A DNA stretch of 55,766 nt from Pseudoalteromonas denitrificans DSM 6059 (lineage in GTDB: Bacteria > Pseudomonadota > Gammaproteobacteria > Enterobacterales > Alteromonadaceae): the NCBI RefSeq assembly GCF_900112265.1, contig NZ_FOLO01000037.1:1-55766 (forward strand). The letters run 5' to 3'. Shown here in pieces: positions 1 to 11,000 of the stretch. The notes below the pieces were generated by a model that was not told where the DNA came from, searched no databases, and saw only the letters and a list, made by a program, of their open reading frames with translations. Each line of letters opens with the position of its first letter. Within the stretch, counting starts at the first letter, position 1. A program made the translations under genes and the position numbers.

Positions 1-3000
1 CCCAATTCAAAAAAGTTAGCTGTCGTGCTGATTTTATCCGCTTCAAGATTCAGTAACCCTGACCAAATATTGACTAATGCTTTTTCCGTATCCGTTTGTG
101 GCCCTACATACTCTCCTTGTAATAAACTGTCATCTGCTTGCGGTAATGATTTCCTATCTACTTTTCCATTTGCCGTTAATGGCCATTCTTCTATTTTTAC
201 AAATGCACTCGGCACCATATAATCTGGCATACGAGTAAGCAAACTCCCTTTTATTTCTGCCAACTGTGCTAACACTGCCTTTTCAACATCCGCTGTCTCA
301 TGCATGAGTGATAATTTAACATAGCCAATCAGCTGCTTGCCTCCTGAACTTGTCTCTTTTGCTACAACTAAAGCCGAATCAACCCGCTCATCTTGGTTTA
401 TCTGATATTCTATTTCACCCAGCTCAACCCTGAACCCTCTGATTTTTATTTGTGCATCAATACGCCCTATAAACTCTATATTGCTATCCTTAAGGTATCT
501 TACTAAATCTCCTGTTTTATATAAGCGTCTACTACTATTTGGTTTACTCTCATCATAATATGGATTATCAATAAACCGCTCTGCCGTTAATTCTGGGCTA
601 TTTAAATACCCTCTTGCCAGCCCATCGCCACCAACACATAACTCGCCAGTCGCGCCCATTGGTAACAAATTACCCTCATCTGACATGATAACAACTTGGT
701 CTCCTGATAACGGACGACCTATTGCGATTGGACTGTCTCCTTCTAAGACTTTTGGTATTTGATAACAACATGTAAACGTTGTATTTTCTGTTGGACCATA
801 ACCATTTATCAAAGTAACCTGTGGCAACATCTTTTGCACTCGCATCACAGCATCAGGATTCAGAACATCACCCCCTGCTAATACCCATTTTAATGTCGTC
901 GCTTTATCGCTTACTCGGCTCCACTCACTAAATAATCCCGCCGTTAACCAAAGTGCATTTACCTGTTCACTTACAATAATCTCATTTAATCTATTAATAT
1001 CGAGATATCTTTCTGGATAAAGGATACATTTACCGCCATTGAGTAACCCCCCCCAAATCTCAAGCGTTGCTGCATCAAAAGCAATATTCGCACTTTGTAA
1101 GAAGACCGTATCCTGATCCAATGGCATAAAGTTCGGATTAATTACCAATCTACTCACTGCAATATGAGGTGTTAATACACCTTTAGGGTTTCCTGTCGAG
1201 CCTGACGTGTAAATCACATACGCCAAATGACTTGAATTAAGCCCAAGCTCCCTCGTCTCTAGGTTATCTATCGCAAAATCATCAAATACGCTCTGTATGT
1301 GTGGCGCTTTTTGCCCTAAACCATCGAGACATAACGCGTGTGCATTTCCAAAAGACACTTCCTTTTGTACATGCGACAAAGTTAATACAACATTTAACCC
1401 TGCATCTTCCAACATATAATCTAAACGCGCTTTAGGATAATCAGGGTCCATTGGTACATAAGCACCCCCTGCTTTGAGTATCCCTAGCATACCTATCATC
1501 ATTTCTATTGAGCGCGTAATGCACAAACCAATAAGCGTATCCGCTTTTACTTGATGATGTGCAACTAAATAATGTGCTAGTTGGTTTGCTTTTTCATTCA
1601 GCTCTTTATAGGTCAATTTTTTATCTTTAAAGACAACTGCAGTCGCATTAGGTGTATTTTTTGCCTGCTGCTCAAAAAGTTCATGAATACATTTATTTTT
1701 AGGGTGATCCTCCTGAGTTTCATTTAACGTATTTAAAAGGTAGTTTTCCTCTCCCTGTGACAACATAGGTAAGCGATGAAGGACTGACTGCCCTTTCATT
1801 TGACTTAACCCTTCCAATAAACAGCACAAATGCGTGTTCAACTGACTGATATACTGCTCAGAGAATAAATGAGTATCATAGGTCCAATTTAAACCCACAC
1901 CTTGCTCACTGATACTTAAGTCAATGTTCAAATCAAATTTTGCCTGGATAAAATCGGACTGATACGGCTGAATGCCGACACCGGGCAATTGCAATGACGC
2001 AATATTATGGTTGTCATTAACGCCATAATCCGTGGTGGTGGTCATCATAATTTGGAACAACGGCGTATGCGCAGTGCTTCTGGGCGTCTTTAATCGCTCT
2101 ACCAGCTGCTCAAAGGGCACATCCTGATTTGACTGAGCATCTAAATGAACTTGTCTTATATGTGTAAAATAATCAGATAAAGTTTCTTTTTTGGTATCAA
2201 CTCGTAATACTAAGGTATTAACAAAGAAACCAATTAAAGACTCAAGTTCAGGTTTTAACCTATTTGCCATAGGTGTACCAATAACAATGTCAGAGCGGTT
2301 ACTGTGGCGAGATAAAAGTAATGACAACGCACCATGTAATAACATAAATGGTGTTATCTCATGTTCTTTAGTTAACACATCTAACTGCTTAGAAATGATG
2401 GCTGGCAACTGCCCTGTGATAATTGCACCTGTATTTTTTTTAACTTGTGGGCGAATTTTACATAAAGGTAGAGAGTGTATCGCAGGTAATTCATCTAATT
2501 GCTTTTCCCAGAAACTTAATTGCGACTCTAATACCTCACCTTCTAAAAACTCTCTTTGCCAATGGGCATAATCGACATATTGAATATCAAGTTCAGGTAA
2601 TGGGCTTTGGAGACCTTCACTATAAGCATGATATAAAGCAATAAATTCTTTAGTTAATATTTCCATTGACCAGCCATCGGAGGCAATGTGGTGAATATTA
2701 AAAATCAACACCCCTGCATCGGCTGTTTTTTTAACATAGCTAACTCTTAGCATTAAATCTGTACTTAAATCAAATACCGCTGTGATATTTGACTCAACAA
2801 TATTCTTAACTGCTGATATTAACGTCTCACCCGTGAGATGAGTTAAATCTTCGACTGTAATATCAAAATCAACATCTGACATGTTGCGAATATACTGAAG
2901 CGTTTCCCCTGATTTCTCTTTATATAAGGTACGTAAGACCTCATGTCGTTCAATAATGGTATTAAATACTTTGGTGACCAAAGTAATATTCAGCTCACCT

Positions 3001-6000
3001 GACACATTAAATGCTATGGGCATATTATACTCAGATGAACCTCCTTGTAGGCTATCAATAAACCATAATCGCTGTTGAGCAAATGAAACTTGTGCTTTAT
3101 CACTATTTCTAACTTGCGCAATAATTGGGGGGCGGGCTAGGTGATCTGAACTTTGTTTTATGATATTTGCCAGTGCCTTCAATTGGGCATTCTCAAAAAT
3201 ATTCATGATCGATACTTCAACTTCAAAACGTTTACTAATTTCAGATATTAAGCGGATGGTCAATAATGAATGCCCACCTAAATGAAAGAAATTTGCTGTA
3301 ATGCCAATGGACCCCACATTAATATTTAATAACTGCGCCCAAATATCTGCAAGAATTAACTCTATTTCAGTACTTGGTGCTATATATTCACTTTGTAAAG
3401 CACTGCCATCGGGCGCGGGTAACGCATTTCTGTCAATTTTACCATTTGGTGTTAATGGCCACTCGCTAACAACCATAAGAATATTCGGTATCATGTACTC
3501 TGGTAGTTGTTGTTCTAAAGACACTTTAGTCTGAGCAACATAACTTGTTAGTTCTTTTTCACCGAAGGAAGTGACTGGTTTTATATAACCTACCAATTGC
3601 TGACTACCAGCAAGTTCTTTAGTTATTACTAAGGCCGAATCTACTAACTCAAGTTGTGACAACTGAGCTTCAAGTTCACCTAACTCAATTCTAAAACCGC
3701 GTATTTTTACTTGATTATCTGCTCTCCCTATAAATTCAAGATCACCCTCAGGTAAATAGCGAACTAGGTCCCCTGTGCAATACAAATATTTTGAGCTGTT
3801 TGGTATTACTTCATCATAAAAAGGGTTCTCTATAAAACGTTCTTCTGTGAGCTCTGAACGATTTAAATATCCTCGAGTTAAGCCATCACCACCTAAATAT
3901 AATTCACCTGATGAACCCAAAGGCACCAGTTTCTGGTTGTCATCCAATATCAAACCTTGGCTATTTGAAATCACTTTACCAATATGTGGCGGTGTCTCTA
4001 CAATATCTTCGTAACGTGCATATGTTGAATATGTTGTATCTTCTGAAGGACCATATAAATTGCAAACCACCACATCAGGATAACTTGCCAAGATGCCATT
4101 GACCAAAGCACCTCTAAGCGCCTCACCAGCTAAATTAATGACCTTAACATTACTTGGAACCGCCTTCATTTTAAGAAGCGCATCCATTGCCGACGGAACT
4201 GTATTTAATAATGTTATATCGCTTACAAAATTTCCAGTAGCAACATCTAATATATTCTTTACTATTCGTAGTTTAGTGCCTGCGCTTAAGGGTAAAAACA
4301 ATTCATATATTGATAAATCAAAGTTCAATGACGTTGATGCCAATACAACATTAAGCTCTTCCTTAGAGTAAGTATCTAACGCCCAATATAACATAGAAAC
4401 AGTGTTACGATGTTCAACCATGACCCCTTTAGGCTGACCCGTAGAACCAGACGTATAAATAACATAAGCTAAGCTAGAAACTGTTGTCTCGATCTGTGAG
4501 AGGGCTAGATTTTCAGCAGAGAATTGCGTATATGAATAGGTTACATTATCTGCTTTAACTGCATCCAATCCATCTAGAGCTAAAATAAAGCCATTAAAGT
4601 CAACTAAAACATCTTGCACTTGAGTTTGACTTATCACCACATTCAGCGATGCATCTTTAAGCATATAATTAATACGCTCTTGCGGATAACTTGGATCAAG
4701 TGGGACATAAGCCCCACCAGACTTCAAGATCCCAAGAATACCTATCACCATTTCCAATGAACGTTCAACACACAAACCCACGAGTGTATCAGGTGTAATA
4801 TGATGATTTTCCCTTAAGTAATGTGCTAATTGATTTGATTTTTCATTCAGTTCTTTATAAGTCAGTTGTTTATCTTCAAAGACAACAGCAATATCATTTG
4901 GTTTATCTTTTGCTTGTTGCTCAAAAAGTTCATGAATACATTTATCCTTAGGATAGTCTATTGTTCGATCATTTAATTTATGCACTAAATAATCGACTTC
5001 CTTTTCTGAAAGCATAGATAAATCATCAAGGAAAGGCCTTGATGATTTTTGCATTTTGCTTAATCCTTCAAGTAAACGACAAAGATGATCATTCAACTGT
5101 TTTATATGTTGCTCTTTGAATAAATTGACATCATAAATCCAGCGAGTTATAAGGCCTTCATCACTGATTTTCATATCAATATTTAAATCAAAAGCAGCAG
5201 TTACTGATTCTGATTGTAATGGACTCAAACTGATCCCTGGTAAGTTGAATGACTCACTTTCTTGTAAATTATTAAGGCCATAATCAGTATTGGTTGTTAG
5301 CATAATTTGAAATAATGGGTTGTGAGCAGATGTTCTAGGTATATTTAACCGCTCAACCAATTTTTCAAATGGCACTTCTTGATTTGACTGTGCATCTAGG
5401 TGCACCTGACGTACATGTGCTAAATAGTCATCTAAATATAAATGTTGGGTATCAAGCCTTAATACTAAGGTATTTACAAAAAAACCAATCAAGGGCTTAA
5501 GTTCTGCCTGCATCCGATTTGCAACAGGTGTACCAATCACAATATCACAGCTATTGCTATGGCGAGACAAAACTAAAGCAAGTGCGCTATGCAATAACAT
5601 AAATGGCGTTAAGTGATACTGCTTTGCAAGTGTCAATAGATTTACCGCAATCTCTTTTGGCAACTGAGTTGAAATCATGCCCCCTTCATCATTTTTTGTT
5701 TCAGATCTTGGATTATCTAATGGTATAGAATGCAGTAGCGGCAACTCTGCCAATTGTTTTTCCCAATAGCGAATTTGTGCTTTCTGCGCTTCTCCTTTGA
5801 ATAATTTATTTTGCCATTGTGCATAATCTGCATACTGTATTTCAAGCACCGGTAATGGATTTTCTATGCCTGTTGCAAAAGCCTGGTACAAAGTAAAAAA
5901 CTCTTTACTTAATACTTCCATCGACCAGCCATCAGAGGCTATATGATGCATGTTAAATAATAAAACACCTTGCTGTATCTGCTCAAGCTTTTCGTTTTCA

Positions 6001-6587
6001 TTCGTAAGTAAAATATAGCTTACTCTGATCATCAAATCTGATTGCAAGTTAAATGGCGTTTGTACATCTGAATCAATCAGAGATTTTAGCGTAACCTTAC
6101 GTGCTTCGTCTGTAAGCCCTGTTAAATCATGATGTGATAAACTAAAATTAAAATTACTTTTAATATGTTGTAAGCCTGCATTATCACCTTTTATATATAC
6201 CGTACGTAGTATTTCATGACGTTGTATTATTTCACTGATCACAGACTCTACCAGTTGAGTATCAAGTTTCCCCTCAACTTTAAAAGCCACAGGTATATTA
6301 TATTCAGGTGAACCAGATTGTAATTTATCGATAAACCACAATCGCTGCTGAGCAAAAGAAAGTTCGCTTTTGTTATTTAAGTGAGAAACGCTTGTGATTT
6401 GATTATTAGAAAGGTTTTCAACATTTTTTCTATCTTTAATAAATTCGATTACAGCTATTTTATTTTGTTTTAAAAAAGTCTTATCTGCTGCTTCAAGTGA
6501 CTTTAAATTTCCTTTTACCTGTAGTTTATTATCTGCAAGGCTAAGCGTAACCCCTTTCTTAAGTAAAGAAAGAATGTAATTTTTCAT
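1..6587 (-). CDS. Non-ribosomal peptide synthetase, third enzyme (docking-C-A-T-C-A-T..., 3' end off window)
   Basis: The reading frame is open from an ATG at 6587 to the left edge, about 2195 residues, and continues outside. The first ~55 residues look like a TubC-type N-terminal docking domain. Then come C (HHIASDGWS near residue 217), A (SGSTG near 713), carrier (GGHSLL near 1105), C (HHIASDGWS near 1301), A (SGSTG near 1796) and the start of a second carrier domain, cut just before its serine motif. Aligning by eye to GrsA, the first A domain has code DLYNNALTYK, which I remember as an Ala code, and the second DALWLGGTFK, a Val code. The lysine is assumed. No epimerase is seen, so both residues should stay L. 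It probably receives the chain from the NRPS at 8070-20669. It is separated from the upstream genes by a 664-nt gap with a hairpin, so it probably has its own promoter. The releasing domain must lie off the left edge. Confidence 0.95.
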   Translation of the reverse strand, partial: MKNYILSLLKKGVTLSLADNKLQVKGNLKSLEAADKTFLKQNKIAVIEFIKDRKNVENLSNNQITSVSHLNNKSELSFAQQRLWFIDKLQSGSPEYNIPVAFKVEGKLDTQLVESVISEIIQRHEILRTVYIKGDNAGLQHIKSNFNFSLSHHDLTGLTDEARKVTLKSLIDSDVQTPFNLQSDLMIRVSYILLTNENEKLEQIQQGVLLFNMHHIASDGWSMEVLSKEFFTLYQAFATGIENPLPVLEIQYADYAQWQNKLFKGEAQKAQIRYWEKQLAELPLLHSIPLDNPRSETKNDEGGMISTQLPKEIAVNLLTLAKQYHLTPFMLLHSALALVLSRHSNSCDIVIGTPVANRMQAELKPLIGFFVNTLVLRLDTQHLYLDDYLAHVRQVHLDAQSNQEVPFEKLVERLNIPRTSAHNPLFQIMLTTNTDYGLNNLQESESFNLPGISLSPLQSESVTAAFDLNIDMKISDEGLITRWIYDVNLFKEQHIKQLNDHLCRLLEGLSKMQKSSRPFLDDLSMLSEKEVDYLVHKLNDRTIDYPKDKCIHELFEQQAKDKPNDIAVVFEDKQLTYKELNEKSNQLAHYLRENHHITPDTLVGLCVERSLEMVIGILGILKSGGAYVPLDPSYPQERINYMLKDASLNVVISQTQVQDVLVDFNGFILALDGLDAVKADNVTYSYTQFSAENLALSQIETTVSSLAYVIYTSGSTGQPKGVMVEHRNTVSMLYWALDTYSKEELNVVLASTSLNFDLSIYELFLPLSAGTKLRIVKNILDVATGNFVSDITLLNTVPSAMDALLKMKAVPSNVKVINLAGEALRGALVNGILASYPDVVVCNLYGPSEDTTYSTYARYEDIVETPPHIGKVISNSQGLILDDNQKLVPLGSSGELYLGGDGLTRGYLNRSELTEERFIENPFYDEVIPNSSKYLYCTGDLVRYLPEGDLEFIGRADNQVKIRGFRIELGELEAQLSQLELVDSALVITKELAGSQQLVGYIKPVTSFGEKELTSYVAQTKVSLEQQLPEYMIPNILMVVSEWPLTPNGKIDRNALPAPDGSALQSEYIAPSTEIELILADIWAQLLNINVGSIGITANFFHLGGHSLLTIRLISEISKRFEVEVSIMNIFENAQLKALANIIKQSSDHLARPPIIAQVRNSDKAQVSFAQQRLWFIDSLQGGSSEYNMPIAFNVSGELNITLVTKVFNTIIERHEVLRTLYKEKSGETLQYIRNMSDVDFDITVEDLTHLTGETLISAVKNIVESNITAVFDLSTDLMLRVSYVKKTADAGVLIFNIHHIASDGWSMEILTKEFIALYHAYSEGLQSPLPELDIQYVDYAHWQREFLEGEVLESQLSFWEKQLDELPAIHSLPLCKIRPQVKKNTGAIITGQLPAIISKQLDVLTKEHEITPFMLLHGALSLLLSRHSNRSDIVIGTPMANRLKPELESLIGFFVNTLVLRVDTKKETLSDYFTHIRQVHLDAQSNQDVPFEQLVERLKTPRSTAHTPLFQIMMTTTTDYGVNDNHNIASLQLPGVGIQPYQSDFIQAKFDLNIDLSISEQGVGLNWTYDTHLFSEQYISQLNTHLCCLLEGLSQMKGQSVLHRLPMLSQGEENYLLNTLNETQEDHPKNKCIHELFEQQAKNTPNATAVVFKDKKLTYKELNEKANQLAHYLVAHHQVKADTLIGLCITRSIEMMIGMLGILKAGGAYVPMDPDYPKARLDYMLEDAGLNVVLTLSHVQKEVSFGNAHALCLDGLGQKAPHIQSVFDDFAIDNLETRELGLNSSHLAYVIYTSGSTGNPKGVLTPHIAVSRLVINPNFMPLDQDTVFLQSANIAFDAATLEIWGGLLNGGKCILYPERYLDINRLNEIIVSEQVNALWLTAGLFSEWSRVSDKATTLKWVLAGGDVLNPDAVMRVQKMLPQVTLINGYGPTENTTFTCCYQIPKVLEGDSPIAIGRPLSGDQVVIMSDEGNLLPMGATGELCVGGDGLARGYLNSPELTAERFIDNPYYDESKPNSSRRLYKTGDLVRYLKDSNIEFIGRIDAQIKIRGFRVELGEIEYQINQDERVDSALVVAKETSSGGKQLIGYVKLSLMHETADVEKAVLAQLAEIKGSLLTRMPDYMVPSAFVKIEEWPLTANGKVDRKSLPQADDSLLQGEYVGPQTDTEKALVNIWSGLLNLEADKISTTANFFEL

Positions 6588-7136
6588 ATTAATTTCTACT
6601 CAATTATAAAAATAATTTTCCTATTAATTCCATCTAACATTTCAAAAAACGGAACTAAACTCATTATTTACCTATCACAAGTGCACCTGAGATACGATAA
6701 AACCCCAATGGGAATATAAAACTGTTTTCAAAAAAATAACCTAGAGGCAGTAACTTTGATGATTAAAGTTACAAACAAAGATAGTATCCTTCACCTTTTA
6801 TTTTTTCATCAGCTACGACACCGATAAAACCTTTTAACCGCAAAAAACTTTTAGTAGGAGCGCTATAAAACTATGCTTTCACGAAATTTATCTTGATATT
6901 AAAGCCTTTTTATTAAATAAATATGAAATAAAAATAGACTTCAATCATTTCTAACCCAGATTAGTTTTATATTCAGAAGCACATTATAACTACGTCTTTA
7001 AAAAGACCTAGAAATCACACAAATACATTTTTGTCGCTAAAAAGAAAAAACTTACGAATTGGGAACAGTATAGCCTAAGCTCTTCACTTATAGCAAGATC
7101 TCAAAAATTCAGAGCGAACTCTCATTTCCTTAAATA
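6588..7136. other. Intergenic region, probable promoter region of the third NRPS
   Basis: This AT-rich stretch of about 550 nt lies between the NRPS starting at 6587 and the hairpin at 7137-7178. I see no convincing coding sequence on either strand and no strong Shine-Dalgarno site before the NRPS start. The upstream transcript probably stops at the hairpin, so a promoter for the third NRPS should lie here. I could not pick a -35/-10 pair with confidence. Confidence 0.5.
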
Positions 7137-7178
7137 ATAAAACTGCTAATTTATTTACATATTAATTAGCAGTTTTAT
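7137..7178. terminator. Hairpin after the EctD-like hydroxylase gene (likely bidirectional terminator)
   Basis: A perfect 15-bp inverted repeat (7137-7151 with 7164-7178) encloses a 12-nt loop. The stem has a GC-containing core and A/T-rich ends, so either strand would give a run of U. It lies about 75 nt past the stop of the leftward hydroxylase gene and 550 nt before the next NRPS start. It probably ends the main biosynthetic transcript and isolates the third NRPS as its own unit. Confidence 0.7.
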
Positions 7179-7251
7179 ATAAAGCTTTTAACTCTTAAAT
7201 TAACTCAATCTAATACTTTCATCGATAAATTAAGAATGTTTGAATAAATGG

Positions 7252-8070
7252 TTACACCTGATCAACTTCCTTTTCTTTCAAATATTCTGCAGATTTAGAT
7301 GCCATTAAAGGCTCACTATTCCGATTACATAAAAAATCAGGTCGAATATTGTGATAGCCTGTTGGAGGTGCATTACTAACTGCATTAAAAGTAATAATCA
7401 AAAAGGTTCTATTACTAGAAGATAAATTATCAGACGAACTATGTACTATCATAGGATCAAACATTAACACATCACCCGACTTTCCAGTCATATATTCTAA
7501 GCCATGCTCTTCAACCAAAACATTCACTGTTTCGGGACTGACCTGATAAGTTAAATCTTTTGACAAGGAATCAAGCCAGCTATTAGTTTCATGTGTAAGA
7601 TCAGTCAATTCACCTTTTAGATGGCTTCCTGGGAGCATTTTCAACGGCCCATTTTCCATTGTCACATCATCAATAAGCAAACCAATATTAACTAATTTAT
7701 GCTCTGTTATTCCATCATCTTGCTGCCAGTAAATAAAATCCTGGTGCCAAGGCCAAGCTTGACCATTTGTGTTTCGCTTAACATTTACCTTAAATTGATG
7801 CACATAGCATGGCTCTTTAAGAAAATCAAAAGCGAGATCTCTAAACCTTGGATCCGAAGATAATTCATGAAAAAAATCATCAAACAAGTGTAGTCCATGC
7901 AGCCCTCTTGCCGTTTGATTATCATGTTCCATAACGGTTCCCGGATGCTTTTGTTTACTGTAACTTGCAAGTCGATTTTTTATTATCGCCATTTCCTTTG
8001 ATGAAAATACATTTTTTATCAATGAAAATCCTTGATTTTTCAGCTCTGATATTACCTTATTTTTATCCAT
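7252..8070 (-). CDS. EctD/phytanoyl-CoA dioxygenase-family Fe(II)/2-oxoglutarate hydroxylase
   Basis: About 272 residues. The iron ligands are visible as H109-x-D111 (WPWHQDFIYW) and H210 (MIVHSSSDN), with R221 as the likely 2-oxoglutarate-binding arginine. The segment from about residue 90, with VHQFKVNVKR and then WHQDF-YW-DDG, resembles ectoine hydroxylase EctD. No ectoine synthase is nearby, so the substrate is probably an amino acid or a carrier-bound residue of this peptide. Dab, which is chemically related to ectoine, is the tempting candidate, but that is inference. The start chosen is the ATG at 8070, which overlaps the NRPS stop as TAATG with GGGA upstream. An ATG at 8082 would add four residues but has a poorly spaced ribosome site. 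The gene is translationally coupled to the three-module NRPS and followed by a hairpin. Confidence 0.85.
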   Translation of the reverse strand: MDKNKVISELKNQGFSLIKNVFSSKEMAIIKNRLASYSKQKHPGTVMEHDNQTARGLHGLHLFDDFFHELSSDPRFRDLAFDFLKEPCYVHQFKVNVKRNTNGQAWPWHQDFIYWQQDDGITEHKLVNIGLLIDDVTMENGPLKMLPGSHLKGELTDLTHETNSWLDSLSKDLTYQVSPETVNVLVEEHGLEYMTGKSGDVLMFDPMIVHSSSDNLSSSNRTFLIITFNAVSNAPPTGYHNIRPDFLCNRNSEPLMASKSAEYLKEKEVDQV

Positions 8071-11000
8071 TATATTTCCCATACCTCATCACAAGTTTCG
8101 TCATCTTCTTGTATCAGCCCTTGATTCAGAGCCACTTCGTCATCAATTAACAAACAAATATCTGAGATATTTGTTTGTTCAAATAAAGTTTTTACCGCAA
8201 TATCAACTGACCATTCAGCACGGATTTCTGCAATTAATCGCATCACCAATAATGAGTGACCACCAATATCAAAAAAGTTATCTTTAATACCAACCTTTTC
8301 TCGATTAACTAATCCTTGAACAATGTCACACATGCGCTGTTCTGTATCATTTGATGGTGCAATGTAAACACCAGACAGCTGAGCATGTTCGTTAACCTCT
8401 GGCAGAGATTTTTTATTTATTTTGCCATTGGCTGTTAATGGCAGCGATTCTAATCGGATAAATGCTGAAGGTACCATATAATCAGGCAATTTAGATTTAA
8501 GCTCATCTTTTACTTTATAAATCAAATCACCATCATTTGTATTCTCTTGTGCAACTAAATAAGCAACTATCTGTTTGTGACCATAAGCATCATCTTTCAC
8601 AACAACCACAGAAGAAGAAATCCCTTCTAATGCAGAAAGTTGCTGCTCAATTTCACCCAATTCAATTCGGAACCCTCTGATTTTCACTTGCTCATCTGAA
8701 CGTCCTAAATATTCCAATTCACGACCAAAACGTAAGCGAGCAAGATCACCTGTTTTATAAAGACGTTGTGATTGTTCAAAAGGACTCATGATAAAACGTT
8801 CCGCTGTCAGTTGTGGTTGATTGAGATATCCTCGCGAGACACCACCGCCACCAACATAAATTTCACCTACAGCGCCTTCAGGAACAGGCCTTAAACCTTC
8901 GTCCAGCAAATATAGCGATAAATCAGATAACGCCCAGCCAATTAAGCTACCAGAACCTTCATATATATTTTCTTTAAACAGACGTTTGTAAGTCACATGG
9001 ACCGTAGTTTCTGTAATACCATACATATTAATCAATTGGGGTTTAGCATCACCATGACGATCAACCCAGCCTTTTAATTCTGCTAAATTCAAAGCCTCAC
9101 CACCAAAAATAACTAAACGTAACGCCAGATCAGCATCTGGTTCATCGACCATGCACAACTGAGAGAAGGCAGAAGGCGTTTGATTCAGTACTGTTACACG
9201 CTGAGAGGTTAAAAGCTGATAAAAATCTCGGCTTGAACGTGCTACCTCATGTGGTACTACAACAAGTTTACCGCCATGAGCTAATGCCCCCCAAATCTCC
9301 CAAACAGAAAAATCAAACGCATAAGAATGAAATAGGGTCCAAACATCTTTCTCATTAAAATTAAAGTCTGTTTTATTCGCATCAAAAAGGCGACAAACAT
9401 TTTTGTGTTCGACCATCACACCTTTTGGCCGTCCTGTTGAACCTGAGGTGTAGATGATATAAGCCAGATCCGATGATGATTGCATCTGTATTTTAGGTAA
9501 GTTGCTGTTGGGGTAAGTATTGAGTAAATCAGACAAATCAGGTGCATCTAATTCAATCACTGTCAACGACATATCCACAAAACGTTCACTCAGAGATGAC
9601 TCAGTCAACAATAATGATACCTTACTATCACTAATCATATAGTCTAATCTATCTTGTGGATAATTAGGATCAAGGGGAACATAAGCACCACCGGCTTTAA
9701 GTATCGCCAGTAAAGCAATTATCATATCAAGAGAGCGATTAACACTAAGTCCAACCAATACGTCAGAAGTCACTCCTTTATTACGTAAATGATTTGCCAA
9801 TCGGTTTGCCCGAATATTTAACTCATGGTAGCTCAGCACCTCATCATTATATACCAGCGCTTCAGCGTCAGGAAAACGCTGTACCTGCAGCTCAAATAAT
9901 TCATGGATCCTACCTTCATCTGAGTAATAGTCCTGCGCAGCGTTTAATTCATTTACTAGATGATGATGTTCACTCTCAGTTAACATGGGTAGCTGACCTA
10001 CCTGAGTAATTTTTGCATCCACAAACCCATTAATAATGGTACCTAGATGAGTCAACATTATATTTATAATGCTTTCTCCAAAACGGCTAGCACAATAACG
10101 TAACTTCAGACCTAAAGTATCACCTGTTTCAACAACCAGCGTTAGTCCGTAATTCGTTTGTTCATCCGAGATAACGTCATCTATAATCAAATCATTTTCA
10201 CTACGAGCTTCATTAGCAAGTGCTTCACCAACAGGTAGGTTCTCAAATACGATAAGCGTATCAAACAGATCTGTTCCAGCCGGAAAACCCGCCAATTGCT
10301 GGATTTCGGCAAGTGACAAGAAACCATTCTCTGTTCTATCTATTGAAGCTTGGTGCAACTCCTGTAAAAAATCATAAATTTCTTGCTCAGGCATAACATT
10401 GATACAAACCGGTAAACTGTTAATAAACAATCCGATCATTTGTTCAACACCTGGCAGTTCAGCTGGTCGGCCAGAAACAGTCTCACCAAATACAACGTTT
10501 GCTTCACCGCTGTAACGTTGTAATAAACAAGCCCATGCGCCTTGTATCACAGTATTTAAAGTCGTTTGTGTACGCTGAGCTAACCTGCGTAATTTATCAG
10601 TCAGAGCAATATCCAAAACTAACTCTTGTTCGCACGGTTTTTCATCAGCAATGCCATCAGGCGACAACTCAAGTTGCATTGGAGCTATTACATCGGCAAG
10701 CGTCTCAGTCCAGTATCGTCTTGCTGACTCATGATCTTGTTCTTGTATCCACTGAATATAACCTGAGTACGGTGGTAATGATGCAAGTTGAGCAGTTCTA
10801 CCAGCCATTATTGCATAGTAACAGCTGAGTACTTCATCAAAAATCACAGGCATTGACCAACCATCAAGTAATGCATGATGATTTGTCCAGACAAATTGGT
10901 GATGCTCTGCATCATTTTTAATCAAAGCTAAGCGCATAAGTGGCGCCTGATTTATGCTGAACCCTAATTGTTTGTCTTCTTGGCGAAGTTTACTCATATG

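Noticed and set aside
2191..2571. Rightward open frames inside the third NRPS
   Set aside because: They lie opposite conserved condensation-domain motifs read without interruption on the minus strand.
1..6587. Broken or frameshifted NRPS gene at the left end
   Set aside because: The frame is continuous through all motifs checked to the window edge; it simply lacks its stop within the window.
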